DNA from: FEN-987 sp964598845
GTDB lineage: Archaea > Thermoproteota > Bathyarchaeia > 40CM-2-53-6
Assembly: GCA_964598845.1 (NCBI GenBank)
Contig: CAZRDM010000011.1
Coordinates: 1-64,000, forward strand
Length of the DNA stretch: 64,000 nt
Direction of reading: 5' to 3'
Shown here: in pieces, positions 1-7,702 of the stretch
Position numbering within the stretch: position 1 is the stretch's first letter
Layout of the letters: every line of letters begins with the position of its first letter
The notes under the pieces: generated by a model
The model's database searches: none
The model's input: only the letters and a program-made list of their open reading frames with translations
Told to the model about the DNA's origin: nothing
Position numbers and translations under genes: made by a program

Positions 1-13
1 CGTGTGTGACTTT

Positions 14-25
14 ATGAAAGATGTT
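14..25 (+). repeat. Left terminal inverted repeat of the IS110 element
   Basis: The sequence atgaaagatgtt is the exact reverse complement of 1282-1293. In a circular intermediate the two copies would face each other across a few bases and form a palindrome at the junction. Confidence 0.85.
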
Positions 26-49
26 TCCTGTTGATGTCGGTTTAGGCTG

Positions 50-160
50 GCTAGTCCGTTGGTGCGCTGGTCCCATTAGGCGACCGAGTGTGTGACTGGA
101 CACAGATCCTGAGCTGCTAGAGTACTGGGCTCTGCGCCCGGATGAGTGAATGCAGCCTGA
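50..160 (+). ncRNA. Probable bridge RNA of the IS110 element
   Basis: Hand folding gives two hairpins, each with an internal loop. In the first, an outer stem 54-57/98-101 and an inner stem 69-72/82-85 enclose loop strands 58-67 and 87-97. Bases 88-97 (gtgtgtgact) equal the left flank 2-11, and bases 60-67 (tggtgcgc) are the reverse complement of the right flank 1298-1305. In the second, an outer stem 113-117/152-156 and an inner stem 125-130/136-141 enclose 118-124 and 142-151. Bases 142-148 (atgagtg) equal the right end 1292-1298, and 118-123 can pair with 9-14 with one wobble. This is the target-loop plus donor-loop layout known for IS110 bridge RNAs. The 5' and 3' ends of the RNA are not defined. 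Confidence 0.72.
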
Positions 161-185
161 AGCCAGCTGGGAGGTGAAAAGAGGA

Positions 186-1232
186 ATGGTGAGGTTCGTG
201 GGATTAGACATTGGCAAGTGGAAGTGTAGGGCTGCAATAATGAATCAGGGAGGCAACATCCTAGACGAGTTCACCTTCACAAACAACCGCGAAGGCATCG
301 AAGGCCTAGCCTCGAAGCTCACGCTAGAGGATAGGGTTGTGATGGAATCCACGGGAAGCGTCTGGACAAATCTATACAACTGTCTCGATGATAGGCATAT
401 ACACGTCTCGTTGGCTAACCCCTTGAAGACCAAAGCAATCGCATCAGCCAAAGTCAAAAGCGACAAGGTTGATGCCAGAATACTGGCGCATCTCCTGCGA
501 AGCAACCTCATAGCTGAATCGTACGTTCCAGAAAAACCTCTCAGAGAAATCAGAGCCCTCATCAGGCATAGAGTCGCCATCGTCAAGATCAGAACCATCG
601 TGAAGAACCAGATCCACGCCATAATAGACAAACACGGCCTCTCATGCCCCTACTCAGACATGTTCGGGAAGAGTGGAACGGAATGGTTGAGGATCCTCAA
701 ACTCACGTCTTTGGATAGATTGATCCTAGATAACCATCTAATCCACCTCGAAAGCCTGAAGCAGCAAACCGACCGAGTGGACGAGGATATTCACCGCAAG
801 GCATGCGAGGACGAAGACGTTAGGCTGCTGCTCAGTTTGACAGGCGTAGACGTGTACACGGCCCTGCTGGTCAGATCGGAGATTGGAAGCATCCACAGAT
901 TCTCAGATTACAAGAAGCTTGTCTCCTGGGCTGGATTGGCGCCATCACTCCACCAATCCGGAAGCGTGGAGTATCATGGAAGCATAACCAAACAGGGGTC
1001 TAGAATGCTGCGTTGGATCATGGTCGAGGCAGCTAGGGTAGCTGTGAATCATGACCCCAGAATGCGAGCCTTCTATGAACGGGTGAAGCATCGAAGAGGA
1101 GACCAGAAGGCCATCGTAGCCGTAGCCAACAAGATGCTCAAGATCATCTGGTTCATGCTAACGCGAAGAGAACCATACGAGTCCAGAAACGAGAAACGCT
1201 ACCAGCAAAAACTTAACTCAGTCGCAGCGTGA
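186..1232 (+). CDS. IS110-family transposase (DEDD recombinase)
   Basis: The enzyme would excise and insert the element using the RNA guide encoded just upstream. The N-terminal RuvC-like domain starts with FVGLDIGK, whose Asp is the first catalytic acid. The C-terminal Transposase_20 domain has LLSLTGVDVYTA, WAGLAP, the HQSGS serine region and ITKQGSRMLRW, all typical of the family. The reading frame opens at 150, but the ATG at 186 has a purine-rich site (aaaagagga) just upstream and gives the usual start MVRFVGLDIGK. It also leaves the second RNA hairpin (to 156) outside the gene. The product of 348 residues is full length for the family, and no frameshift or stop is seen. Confidence 0.9.
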   Translation: MVRFVGLDIGKWKCRAAIMNQGGNILDEFTFTNNREGIEGLASKLTLEDRVVMESTGSVWTNLYNCLDDRHIHVSLANPLKTKAIASAKVKSDKVDARILAHLLRSNLIAESYVPEKPLREIRALIRHRVAIVKIRTIVKNQIHAIIDKHGLSCPYSDMFGKSGTEWLRILKLTSLDRLILDNHLIHLESLKQQTDRVDEDIHRKACEDEDVRLLLSLTGVDVYTALLVRSEIGSIHRFSDYKKLVSWAGLAPSLHQSGSVEYHGSITKQGSRMLRWIMVEAARVAVNHDPRMRAFYERVKHRRGDQKAIVAVANKMLKIIWFMLTRREPYESRNEKRYQQKLNSVAA

Positions 1233-1281
1233 AAGAACAATTCGCTGGCAACAGGCCCCCAGGATCACCAGTCTAGACCAC

Positions 1282-1293
1282 AACATCTTTCAT
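1282..1293 (-). repeat. Right terminal inverted repeat of the IS110 element
   Basis: The sequence aacatctttcat is the exact reverse complement of 14-25. It is followed by gagt and then by the presumed right target flank starting at about 1298. Confidence 0.85.
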
Positions 1294-1339
1294 GAGTGCG
1301 CACCATCATAACCACAATGTATCTTATCGAGACCAAAAC

Positions 1340-1822
1340 TCAACGAGACCTAAAGAAGGAAAACGTTGCAGTCAAGGCGTTGGCCGCGCACGCGTGGTCT
1401 AGAGCCGCCAACGGACTAGAAACCCCACACGGCGTCGAACAGCCCTCTGAATGGGAATATTTGGTAATCAGCCGTTGCTCAGTTAGTCTCGGTATCTCGA
1501 AGGCCTCATACATGTCCTCGCGTCCGAGGAACCTGTAGAACTTCCTCACATACATCACAACATTGCGATACGTGGCCTGATCATACGGTTCGCCATTGAG
1601 ATTTCTCGCAGCCGCGAAAGCTTCTCTCACTTGTTCAATCGTCTTCGGCACGCCTTTGATACGGGCCTTTCTGGCACCTAAGAGAAAGCTCCTCGCAGCC
1701 TTGAACTGTGTTCTCCGAGTCTCAGGAGCAAGACCTGAGGCAAAGTTATTCTGATCAAACTCACGAAGCTCTGGGAAGTTGCGAAGAATTGTGTGAATCT
1801 CGCCTTCCGTGTTGTTAGGCAT
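1340..1822 (-). pseudogene. Remnant of a tyrosine recombinase N-terminal domain
   Basis: The first 115 or so residues look like the helical core-binding domain of archaeal XerA-like integrases (ETRRTQFKAARSFLLG, then TYRNVVMYVRKFYRFLGRED, then EIPR). The catalytic domain with its R-H-R-Y residues is missing. The last 45 residues (SHSEGCSTPCG onward) look random, so the gene seems cut at about 1480 and read through into unrelated DNA. The IS110 element inserted close by at 1298. It may be a decayed integrated element, or a free-standing core-binding domain. The family assignment is by pattern only. Confidence 0.45.
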
Positions 1823-1839
1823 ACAAGAGATAGAGGAAC

Positions 1840-3123
1840 ATGAGGGATAGAAACCGCGATACCTATTGGGGGTTCATCAAAGATCCGATCTACGGATACA
1901 TACGACTAACCGAGGTCGAAAGGAACGTTATCGATACTCTAGCCGTCCAAAGGCTTCGTAGGATAAGGCAACTGGCTGGAGCAGAATACGTGTATCCAGC
2001 TGCTAACCACACTCGCTTTGAACACGTGCTCGGCGCCATGTACCTTGCCGGTATGGTGACAGATAACCTCCCGTTCTCGCTTGCAGCAGACGAGAGGCAG
2101 AAAGTACGTTTAGCAGCCCTGCTGCACGATGTTGGCCATGCTCCCTTCTCACACCTCTTTGAACCCCTCTTAGTGAAGTATCTGAATAGGAATCATGAAG
2201 AAATGTCCAGCTGGATAATCGCTCATTCAACGTTAACTGACATAATCAGAGCGCAAGGATTCGATCCGGTAGAACTAAGCCGGCTTGCCATTGGAAAAGT
2301 ATCGAAAGATGGAAAATCGTTCCTTGGACAGATAATCAGTGGCTCCTTCGATGTCGATAAAATGGACTTCGTCGTTAGAGACTCTTACCATACGGGAGCG
2401 GGCTACGGCTTCGTCGATGTTTTCAGATTGATCTACACGATGGACGTTCTGGAAGGAAACTTGGCTGTTGACATAACCGCGCTCCCAACCCTAGAGAGTC
2501 TCATACTGGCTAGGTTCGAATCCTTCAGGGCCATCTATTTCCATCGTGCATGCAGAGCAGTTCAGATGATGTTACTCAAGGCCTTAGACGCAGCTAAGGA
2601 TGATCTAGAAATCCTAAGAGCGAAGACTCCCGAAGAGTATCTGCAATGGGACGACTACACTGTATGGTCCAAGCTTCTCGTAAACCCGCAGTCTCGTAAG
2701 ATCATAGGGGAACTGTCGGAACGAAGACTATTGAAGTGCGCCTATGAGAAGACCTTCTTCGCTAAGGATGAACTCGTTTCAAGCGTTTTCACTAATGAGA
2801 ATGTACGGCTGAAACTTGAGGAAGAGATCGCTGCCAAATCTGCAGTTCAGACATCCGATGTGGGAATCGATGTACCTTCTCTTCCGTCCGTGCCTTATCA
2901 CTACGCGATGGAAATCCCGATCGATATCCCCATCTTCTCGAAGACTCGCTCAGGCGAGAAGATTCCGCAAAAGATAGCCGAACTCTCAAAGGTCGTGGAT
3001 GTCTTGAGAGTTTTCATGAACATAATTCGGGTTTACACAAGAGAGCAATATCGCGAGCAGGTTGGTAAGGCTGCGCAGCAGGTTCTGGGTGAATCACCGC
3101 TCTCAAACGTTCTATCGTATTGA
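1840..3123 (+). CDS. HD-domain phosphohydrolase (SAMHD1/COG1078 type)
   Basis: Likely metal-dependent hydrolase of dNTPs or related nucleotides. The N-terminus has the family signature DPIYGYIRLT. The HD metal ligands are seen as RFEHVLG at about residue 66, LLHDVGHAPFSH at about 97 and DVDKMDFVVRD at about 180. The length of 427 residues fits. The start at 1840 follows a gagg motif. The last 12 bases overlap the 3' end of the convergent gene. Substrate and nucleotide specificity cannot be read from the sequence. Confidence 0.85.
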   Translation: MRDRNRDTYWGFIKDPIYGYIRLTEVERNVIDTLAVQRLRRIRQLAGAEYVYPAANHTRFEHVLGAMYLAGMVTDNLPFSLAADERQKVRLAALLHDVGHAPFSHLFEPLLVKYLNRNHEEMSSWIIAHSTLTDIIRAQGFDPVELSRLAIGKVSKDGKSFLGQIISGSFDVDKMDFVVRDSYHTGAGYGFVDVFRLIYTMDVLEGNLAVDITALPTLESLILARFESFRAIYFHRACRAVQMMLLKALDAAKDDLEILRAKTPEEYLQWDDYTVWSKLLVNPQSRKIIGELSERRLLKCAYEKTFFAKDELVSSVFTNENVRLKLEEEIAAKSAVQTSDVGIDVPSLPSVPYHYAMEIPIDIPIFSKTRSGEKIPQKIAELSKVVDVLRVFMNIIRVYTREQYREQVGKAAQQVLGESPLSNVLSY

Positions 3124-3486
3124 TTGCCTAGCTCCCAATGCTCTTTCTGCGGTCTGGGGGGCTATTGAGACTTTGTCAAGAAGCTTTGCGTAGATTCGAA
3201 GAGCCTCAGCCTCATCGAGCTCAGTGAACAACGACACCAAAGCAATCTTACCACACTTACCTGCCAACCTCTCAGCCAAGGCACGCGTTGTCATGATGTA
3301 CTTTGCCCCGACTAGTACCGACGATCGACCGACCGCAACTTCACCCATCCCGGGCATAGCTATTGCAAGCGTTCCCATCCGCATCCGATCCTCAAAGAAG
3401 AACGCTATGAGGGCGTTTTCTAACTGCACAAAATTAATCCTGAAAACTCTCGAGTTGACTTCCAGCTTCTCTTCGTTCATTTCCAA
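3112..3486 (-). CDS. PAC4/PSMG4-like proteasome assembly chaperone homologue (tentative)
   Basis: A small protein of 124 residues. Its core, with LAIAMPG at about residue 40, a SSVLVGA strand near 55, and TTRALAERLAGKCGKIALVSL at about 66-86, follows the order seen in eukaryotic PAC4 (NLAVAM, then STSLLG, then GLAQRLARKTNKQVFVS). This is recognition by eye of a short protein, so fold-level support is needed. If correct, it would act in 20S proteasome assembly, and a PAC2-family gene lies at 41.9 kb. It could instead be an unrelated roadblock-like or DUF protein. It is convergent with the HD gene, with a 12-base overlap. Confidence 0.45.
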   Translation of the reverse strand: MEMNEEKLEVNSRVFRINFVQLENALIAFFFEDRMRMGTLAIAMPGMGEVAVGRSSVLVGAKYIMTTRALAERLAGKCGKIALVSLFTELDEAEALRIYAKLLDKVSIAPQTAERALGARQSIR

Positions 3487-3666
3487 TGGGGGTCACTGCG
3501 AGCTAAATCGAGGGGGTTAGTTAACTCACCGATTCATGCTCGCATGAAATTGCTTTGTCCTCGTGGGTTTGCCTGCCTTTTCATTCTGGTTTTTTGATAT
3601 GCGACGCAATACATCTTATCATCAGTACTATGGGACAGCTCCAATAGCTCACGAGGCTTCCATGAC

Positions 3667-4248
3667 TTGGCAATGCTACCAGAGGACATGAAGCACCTGA
3701 TCAACTACGATGAAAAGCTCGTACTCGTCATTGAAGCCAGTGACAAGGTCGTTGTAACTGACCAGCGGATAATCCTGAGAAAATCTGCGGGTTTGGGTCT
3801 CAGGAAGAGCTTCGTGGACTATCCCTATTCGAACATGGTCAACATCAAACTTGATCGCGGACTACGCAGGGCCAGTGTTGAGATTCTGATGCGGTCGGGT
3901 GTTCAGAGCATAAAGATCGGGAATCTGACGAAAGAGGATGCCTACCAGCTATATCGGAACATACATGAGAATATGGTTCGAGCCTCCGCACCACACTCCG
4001 GACAACCATTTCCGCTTCTTATACAGAGCGCAGACCGCACGTCTCACAAAGGAAAGGATGAGGAGGAGCGGGTGTGCAACAAGTGTGGTCGAAAAGTTGC
4101 CGATGATTTTTCAATCTGCCCCTTCTGTCGATATCCATTGAAAATCGAATGCCCTGAGTGCGGCAGGAAGCTTGACAGAAAATTCAAACTCTGCCCCTAT
4201 TGTGGAGAAGACCTATCCTACTTGGAAGAGATCGATCTAGAGCTTTAG
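3667..4248 (+). CDS. PH-like domain protein with C-terminal zinc ribbons
   Basis: Residues 1-100 resemble a bacterial-type PH domain (the pattern VVVTDQRIILRK followed by YSNMVNIKL and strands up to the helix DAYQLYRNIHENM). From about residue 135 come paired CxxC knuckles: CNKCGRK, CPFCRYP, CPECGRK and CPYCGED, enough for two zinc ribbons. It is probably an adaptor or membrane-associated protein with unknown partner. The start is TTG at 3667 with gagg 11 bases upstream; the ATG at 3673 is an alternative. A T-rich stretch near 3590-3600 may be part of the promoter. Confidence 0.7.
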   Translation: MAMLPEDMKHLINYDEKLVLVIEASDKVVVTDQRIILRKSAGLGLRKSFVDYPYSNMVNIKLDRGLRRASVEILMRSGVQSIKIGNLTKEDAYQLYRNIHENMVRASAPHSGQPFPLLIQSADRTSHKGKDEEERVCNKCGRKVADDFSICPFCRYPLKIECPECGRKLDRKFKLCPYCGEDLSYLEEIDLEL

Positions 4249-4298
4249 AAACCGTCAACGCTTTCTTCACCTACCGCGAATCAGAGCTGACTGTAGGA

Positions 4299-4991
4299 TT
4301 GAGAATCGCAGTTATCTCAGATATTCACTCAAACCTCGACGCTTTGAGGACCGTCGTTGCGACCCTTCCGGCTTATGATCAGCTTCTCTGCCTTGGGGAC
4401 ATCGTAGGATACGGAGCCGAGCCCAATGGAGTCATCGAAGAACTTCAGCACCTCAATCCTGAGGTCGTGCTTATGGGCAACCACGACTACGCCGTCGCAA
4501 CAGGTGATACCGCGGGATTCTCTCCACACGCCGCGCTGGCTGTGGAATGGACGAGAGGGAAAATTGAACGGGAACGGTTGCGTTACCTCTCTCAACTACG
4601 GCCATCAATGAAGCTGGAATCGGATACGGTCACCCTTGGCCTCTTCCATGGGAGTCCGGAAGATCCGTTGACCGAATACATCTTTCCCGGAATCCCATAC
4701 AATGAGGCAAGGCAGATAATCCACAAGGGCGGAGCTCGATTAGTCCTGCTCGGACACACCCACATCCCCATGATCTATTCGTTCGTTGATGAAATGCTCG
4801 CCAATCCTGGTAGCGTGGGCCAACCTAGGGATGGGGATCCGCGAGCTAGTTTCGGTATTCTCACTATTTTAGATGGGAAGTTCTCCTTTGAAGTGAAGCG
4901 TGTTACTTATGATGTGGACTCCGCGGCCTCAAAGATAATTGAGGCCCGCCTTCCCAGCTTTCTGGCAGATCGCCTTTACACCGGCATGTGA
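4299..4991 (+). CDS. Calcineurin-like metallophosphoesterase
   Basis: Contains the five metal-site motifs of the superfamily: ISDIHSN near the N-terminus, GDIVGYG, GNHDYA, LFHGSP and GHTHIP, ending with the NPGSVGQPRDG block. It belongs to the MJ0936/YfcE-like group of phosphodiesterases, but the substrate is unknown. The frame is open from 4200, inside the previous gene, but the motif-proximal TTG at 4299 gives MRIAVISDIHSN, the usual N-terminus. The product is 230 residues. Its position 50 bases after the PH-zinc ribbon gene suggests co-transcription. Confidence 0.82.
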   Translation: MRIAVISDIHSNLDALRTVVATLPAYDQLLCLGDIVGYGAEPNGVIEELQHLNPEVVLMGNHDYAVATGDTAGFSPHAALAVEWTRGKIERERLRYLSQLRPSMKLESDTVTLGLFHGSPEDPLTEYIFPGIPYNEARQIIHKGGARLVLLGHTHIPMIYSFVDEMLANPGSVGQPRDGDPRASFGILTILDGKFSFEVKRVTYDVDSAASKIIEARLPSFLADRLYTGM

Positions 4992-5300
4992 AAAACACTC
5001 GATGTGTGAATTATGCCGATTTCTTGAGGAATTCTTTTAAGTTGCCCTCGATGCATGCGCCGAGATGACGAGGGGGTCACGTGTACCGATTCGGTGATCG
5101 CGTTTACGGTGATCACTATCAGTTCTTCTGCACCCGGATCCTCACACAGTAGAGTTACTACGCCTGCAACTGTTGAGCAAGAAGCGAAGCATGAGACGGT
5201 ATTCCAAACTCGGAAGCCTAAGCGAACGGTAGTAGGTATGAGGCCTTTCGCGCGTCGAGGCGGGACATTCTTTGGTAATCGATGAAATGGTGATCGAACG
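4992..5300. other. Intergenic stretch before the shikimate operon
   Basis: About 310 bases without a convincing gene. The region near 5033 (tcttttaagttg) is T/A rich and could be a promoter element. An open frame at 5055-5285 has no recognisable protein pattern. No tRNA, no repeat and no clear hairpin was seen. The last 12 bases hold GGTGATC at 5289-5295, a strong match to the 16S anti-Shine-Dalgarno region, which bears on the start of aroD. Confidence 0.5.
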
Positions 5301-5963
5301 CTGACCCACAGGATATGTATCTCAGTAATGATCAAAGAAGGCGAGGACATTGATAAGCTCATTACGAGCCTTGCCATGAAGGAACCTGACTTTGTAGAAT
5401 TTCGTCTGGACTCGGTTCACGATTTCGAGGTGCTTCGAGCCATCACCCAAAGGAAAACGTTCCCAGCCATAGCGACCGACAGGTCAGATAGGGACATGAA
5501 ATCGAGAAAGAAACTGCTCCTAACGGCTGTAGAGTCTGGATTCGAATTCGTCGATGTGGAACTCACAACTCCGGTTGGTGAAACTATGGTCAGCGAGATC
5601 AGATCTCGTGGTGCCGAAGTGATCGTGTCTTATCACGACTCTTCCGGAACGCCTAGCTCATCTCAATTGAGGAAAATCCTGGATGCGGAGATAGAAGCTG
5701 GAGGGAACATTTGCAAGATCGTTCCAACAGCAATCTATCCCCGAGACAACTTAACTGTACTGAACTTTCTCGAGAATAAGCCCAGTGAGAGCAGAGTGAT
5801 TTCTTTTGCTATGGGTGCCCTAGGCACTCCTTCTAGAATTCTTTGTCCGCTTTTCGGATCGGAGTTCACTTTTGCTGCTCTTGGTCGCGACTCTGCCACC
5901 GCTGAAGGGCAGCTTAGCATTGACGATCTTCGAAGTGTGTGGAAAATTCTTGGAATCCAGTAA
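5301..5963 (+). CDS. aroD: 3-Dehydroquinate dehydratase, type I
   Basis: Converts 3-dehydroquinate to 3-dehydroshikimate through a Schiff base. The active-site residues are seen: EFRLD, the histidine of SYHD, and the Schiff-base lysine of CKIVPTA. The first ATG (5328) would remove strand beta-1, yet the same frame upstream reads RICISVMIKEGED, exactly the expected strand. No ATG, GTG or TTG lies between the in-frame stop at 5283 and 5328. CTG at 5301 has GGTGATC five bases upstream, so a CTG start is proposed (220 residues). It is the first gene of aroD-E-K-A-C and overlaps aroE. Confidence 0.88.
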   Translation: MTHRICISVMIKEGEDIDKLITSLAMKEPDFVEFRLDSVHDFEVLRAITQRKTFPAIATDRSDRDMKSRKKLLLTAVESGFEFVDVELTTPVGETMVSEIRSRGAEVIVSYHDSSGTPSSSQLRKILDAEIEAGGNICKIVPTAIYPRDNLTVLNFLENKPSESRVISFAMGALGTPSRILCPLFGSEFTFAALGRDSATAEGQLSIDDLRSVWKILGIQ

Positions 5964-6837
5964 TCTAACCATTTCCGGGAAAACTGATGTCTACTGCGTG
6001 ATTGGCGATCCAGTTGACCACTCCATGAGTCCGATCATCCAAAATGCAGCGTTCAAATCAGCGGGGATTGATGCAGTCTACGTCCCATTTCAAGTGAAGC
6101 CATCTGATCTAAGATACACAGTAAAGGGCCTACGTTCGCTTGGAATCAAAGGGTTCAATGTGACAGCGCCGCACAAAGTTGCAGTCATCCGTTTCCTCGA
6201 CAGACTCGACGACGCGGCCAGACAGATTGGATCGGTGAATACAGTTGTCAAAAAAGAAAGATGGCTCTCCGGGTATAACACGGACGGGCTGGGAGCTCTT
6301 AGGACATTAGAAGAAGCCGGTGTGAGTCTACGAGGGAAGACATTGCTGTTGTTCGGAGCAGGTGGCGCAGCAAGAGCTATTGCCTACACAACAGCTCCTC
6401 AACTCAGAGCAATTCGACTCGTCAACAGGACCCTTCGCAGGGCCAAGCAACTGGAGCGTCGCTTGCGCAACAAATTCAACATGGATGTTTCAAGCATCGC
6501 CCTTTCGAACAAGGTACTTAGGAGGCTTGTTGAGGAAGCCGAAATCGTCGTGAATGCATCATCGATGGGGATGGATGGTAGAGCAGATGTACCAGTCAGG
6601 AACGGTTGGCTTCACTCAGGACAGTGGGTCTTCGACATAGTCTACAAGCCTATCGAAACGAGTCTGCTGAGACTTGCCAGTCAGTCGGGGGCTCGCACAA
6701 TCAACGGCTTGGATATGCTAGTGAACCAAGGTGCATACTGCTTCGAACTTTGGACAGGCAGAGCGGCACCGGTTCTTGAGATGCGCCACGCCATAGCGCA
6801 AGAACTGTTGGCGATGTCCCATGCCAAGAACAGCTGA
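5950..6837 (+). CDS. aroE: Shikimate dehydrogenase
   Basis: Reduces 3-dehydroshikimate to shikimate with NADPH. Visible motifs are the substrate-binding IGDPVDHSMSPIIQN, the catalytic lysine in NVTAPHK, NTVVK, NTDG, the Rossmann loop LFGAGGAARA, the cofactor-phosphate region VNRTLRRA, and NASSMGM. The frame is open from 5872, but TTG at 5950 gives a 295-residue protein with a 20-residue lead before the first strand. It overlaps the end of aroD by 14 bases and the start of aroK by 17, indicating tight translational coupling. Confidence 0.93.
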   Translation: MESSNLTISGKTDVYCVIGDPVDHSMSPIIQNAAFKSAGIDAVYVPFQVKPSDLRYTVKGLRSLGIKGFNVTAPHKVAVIRFLDRLDDAARQIGSVNTVVKKERWLSGYNTDGLGALRTLEEAGVSLRGKTLLLFGAGGAARAIAYTTAPQLRAIRLVNRTLRRAKQLERRLRNKFNMDVSSIALSNKVLRRLVEEAEIVVNASSMGMDGRADVPVRNGWLHSGQWVFDIVYKPIETSLLRLASQSGARTINGLDMLVNQGAYCFELWTGRAAPVLEMRHAIAQELLAMSHAKNS

Positions 6838-7702
6838 GGCAGTAAGCCATGGGGCAATAACAATTGTAAACGCCATGGCAACGGGCAAAGGTGCGGCTCT
6901 CGGAATCAACCTTTTGACGAGGGCGAGGGTGACGATAACTGATCAAGCGGGGGTCTTCACGGGGCAGAACCTCAGCGACCCAGACGAGGATACAATGCTC
7001 ATGAAGACCACTGCTCGTCGGGTACTTCAACGATTCAAAGTGCACAAACGTTATGGAGCTACCGTGGAAACTGAATCAAATATTCCAGTGGCGGTCGGAC
7101 TGAAGAGCAGTAGCGCCGCTAGCAACGCAATCGCATTAGCAACTTCGCACGCTCTCGGAAAGGATGCAAGTGATCTTGAGACTGTGAACCTAGGCGTCGA
7201 CGCAAGTCTTGAGGCAGGGGTGACATTGACTGGGGCCTACGACGATGCCTGTGCAAGCTACTTCGGGGGGCTCGTAGTCACTGATAACGTTAACCGCAGA
7301 ATCTTAAGACGGTTCAAACCCAAGGGCCACCTCCGAATCCTTATTCATCTGCCTGACCAGAAGCGGTACACCAAGGACATTGATCCTCGGCAGCTTGGGG
7401 GCATCAAACCATTCGTGCAACTGGCTCATCGGGAAGCCATGCGAGAGAACTACTGGTGCGCATTGACGCTCAACGGATTGATCTACTGCATGGCGCTGGG
7501 CCAAGACACGTCTGCAGCGAAACAAGCACTTGCATCGGGGGCTATTGCGGCAGGACTGTCTGGAAAAGGACCCGCTGTCGCAGCCATTGTTCCAACTTCA
7601 AGGATTGAGGAGGTTCTCTCTGCTTGGGACTCGCTTTCTGGTAGAATTATCGAAGCTTCACTCAACTTCGAGAAAGCAACACTTGTGAGGACGGAAAGTT
7701 GA
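6821..7702 (+). CDS. aroK: Archaeal shikimate kinase (GHMP family)
   Basis: Phosphorylates shikimate to shikimate 3-phosphate. It is the archaeal GHMP-type enzyme, unrelated to the bacterial P-loop kinase. The ATP-binding loop is seen as VAVGLKSSSAASNAIA at about residues 90-105, with the N-terminal SHGAITIVNAMATGKGAALGI region and a C-terminal GLSGKGPAVAAI glycine motif. The length of 293 residues is normal. The stop codon overlaps the TTG start of aroA. Confidence 0.92.
   Translation: MPRTAEAVSHGAITIVNAMATGKGAALGINLLTRARVTITDQAGVFTGQNLSDPDEDTMLMKTTARRVLQRFKVHKRYGATVETESNIPVAVGLKSSSAASNAIALATSHALGKDASDLETVNLGVDASLEAGVTLTGAYDDACASYFGGLVVTDNVNRRILRRFKPKGHLRILIHLPDQKRYTKDIDPRQLGGIKPFVQLAHREAMRENYWCALTLNGLIYCMALGQDTSAAKQALASGAIAAGLSGKGPAVAAIVPTSRIEEVLSAWDSLSGRIIEASLNFEKATLVRTES

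Larger units (their letters stand above)
12..1297 (+). mobile_element. IS110-family insertion sequence, apparently complete
   Basis: The element has a DEDD-type IS110 transposase gene, about 170 bases of non-coding left end and about 65 bases of right end. A perfect 12-bp inverted repeat (atgaaagatgtt at 14-25, aacatctttcat at 1282-1293) marks the ends. The flanks outside these repeats match two guide-like segments in the left end, which fixes the boundaries near 11/12 and 1297/1298. The exact core dinucleotide is unclear because the left junction reads gact and the right reads gagt. No target duplication is visible, as usual for this family. It lies next to a recombinase remnant. Confidence 0.88.

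Noticed and set aside
1296..1538. A plus-strand frame just after the IS110 element
   Set aside because: It overlaps the recombinase remnant on the other strand and shows no protein-like pattern.
5055..5285. A 76-residue plus-strand frame before aroD
   Set aside because: The composition looks random and no motif is present; the region more likely holds the operon promoter.
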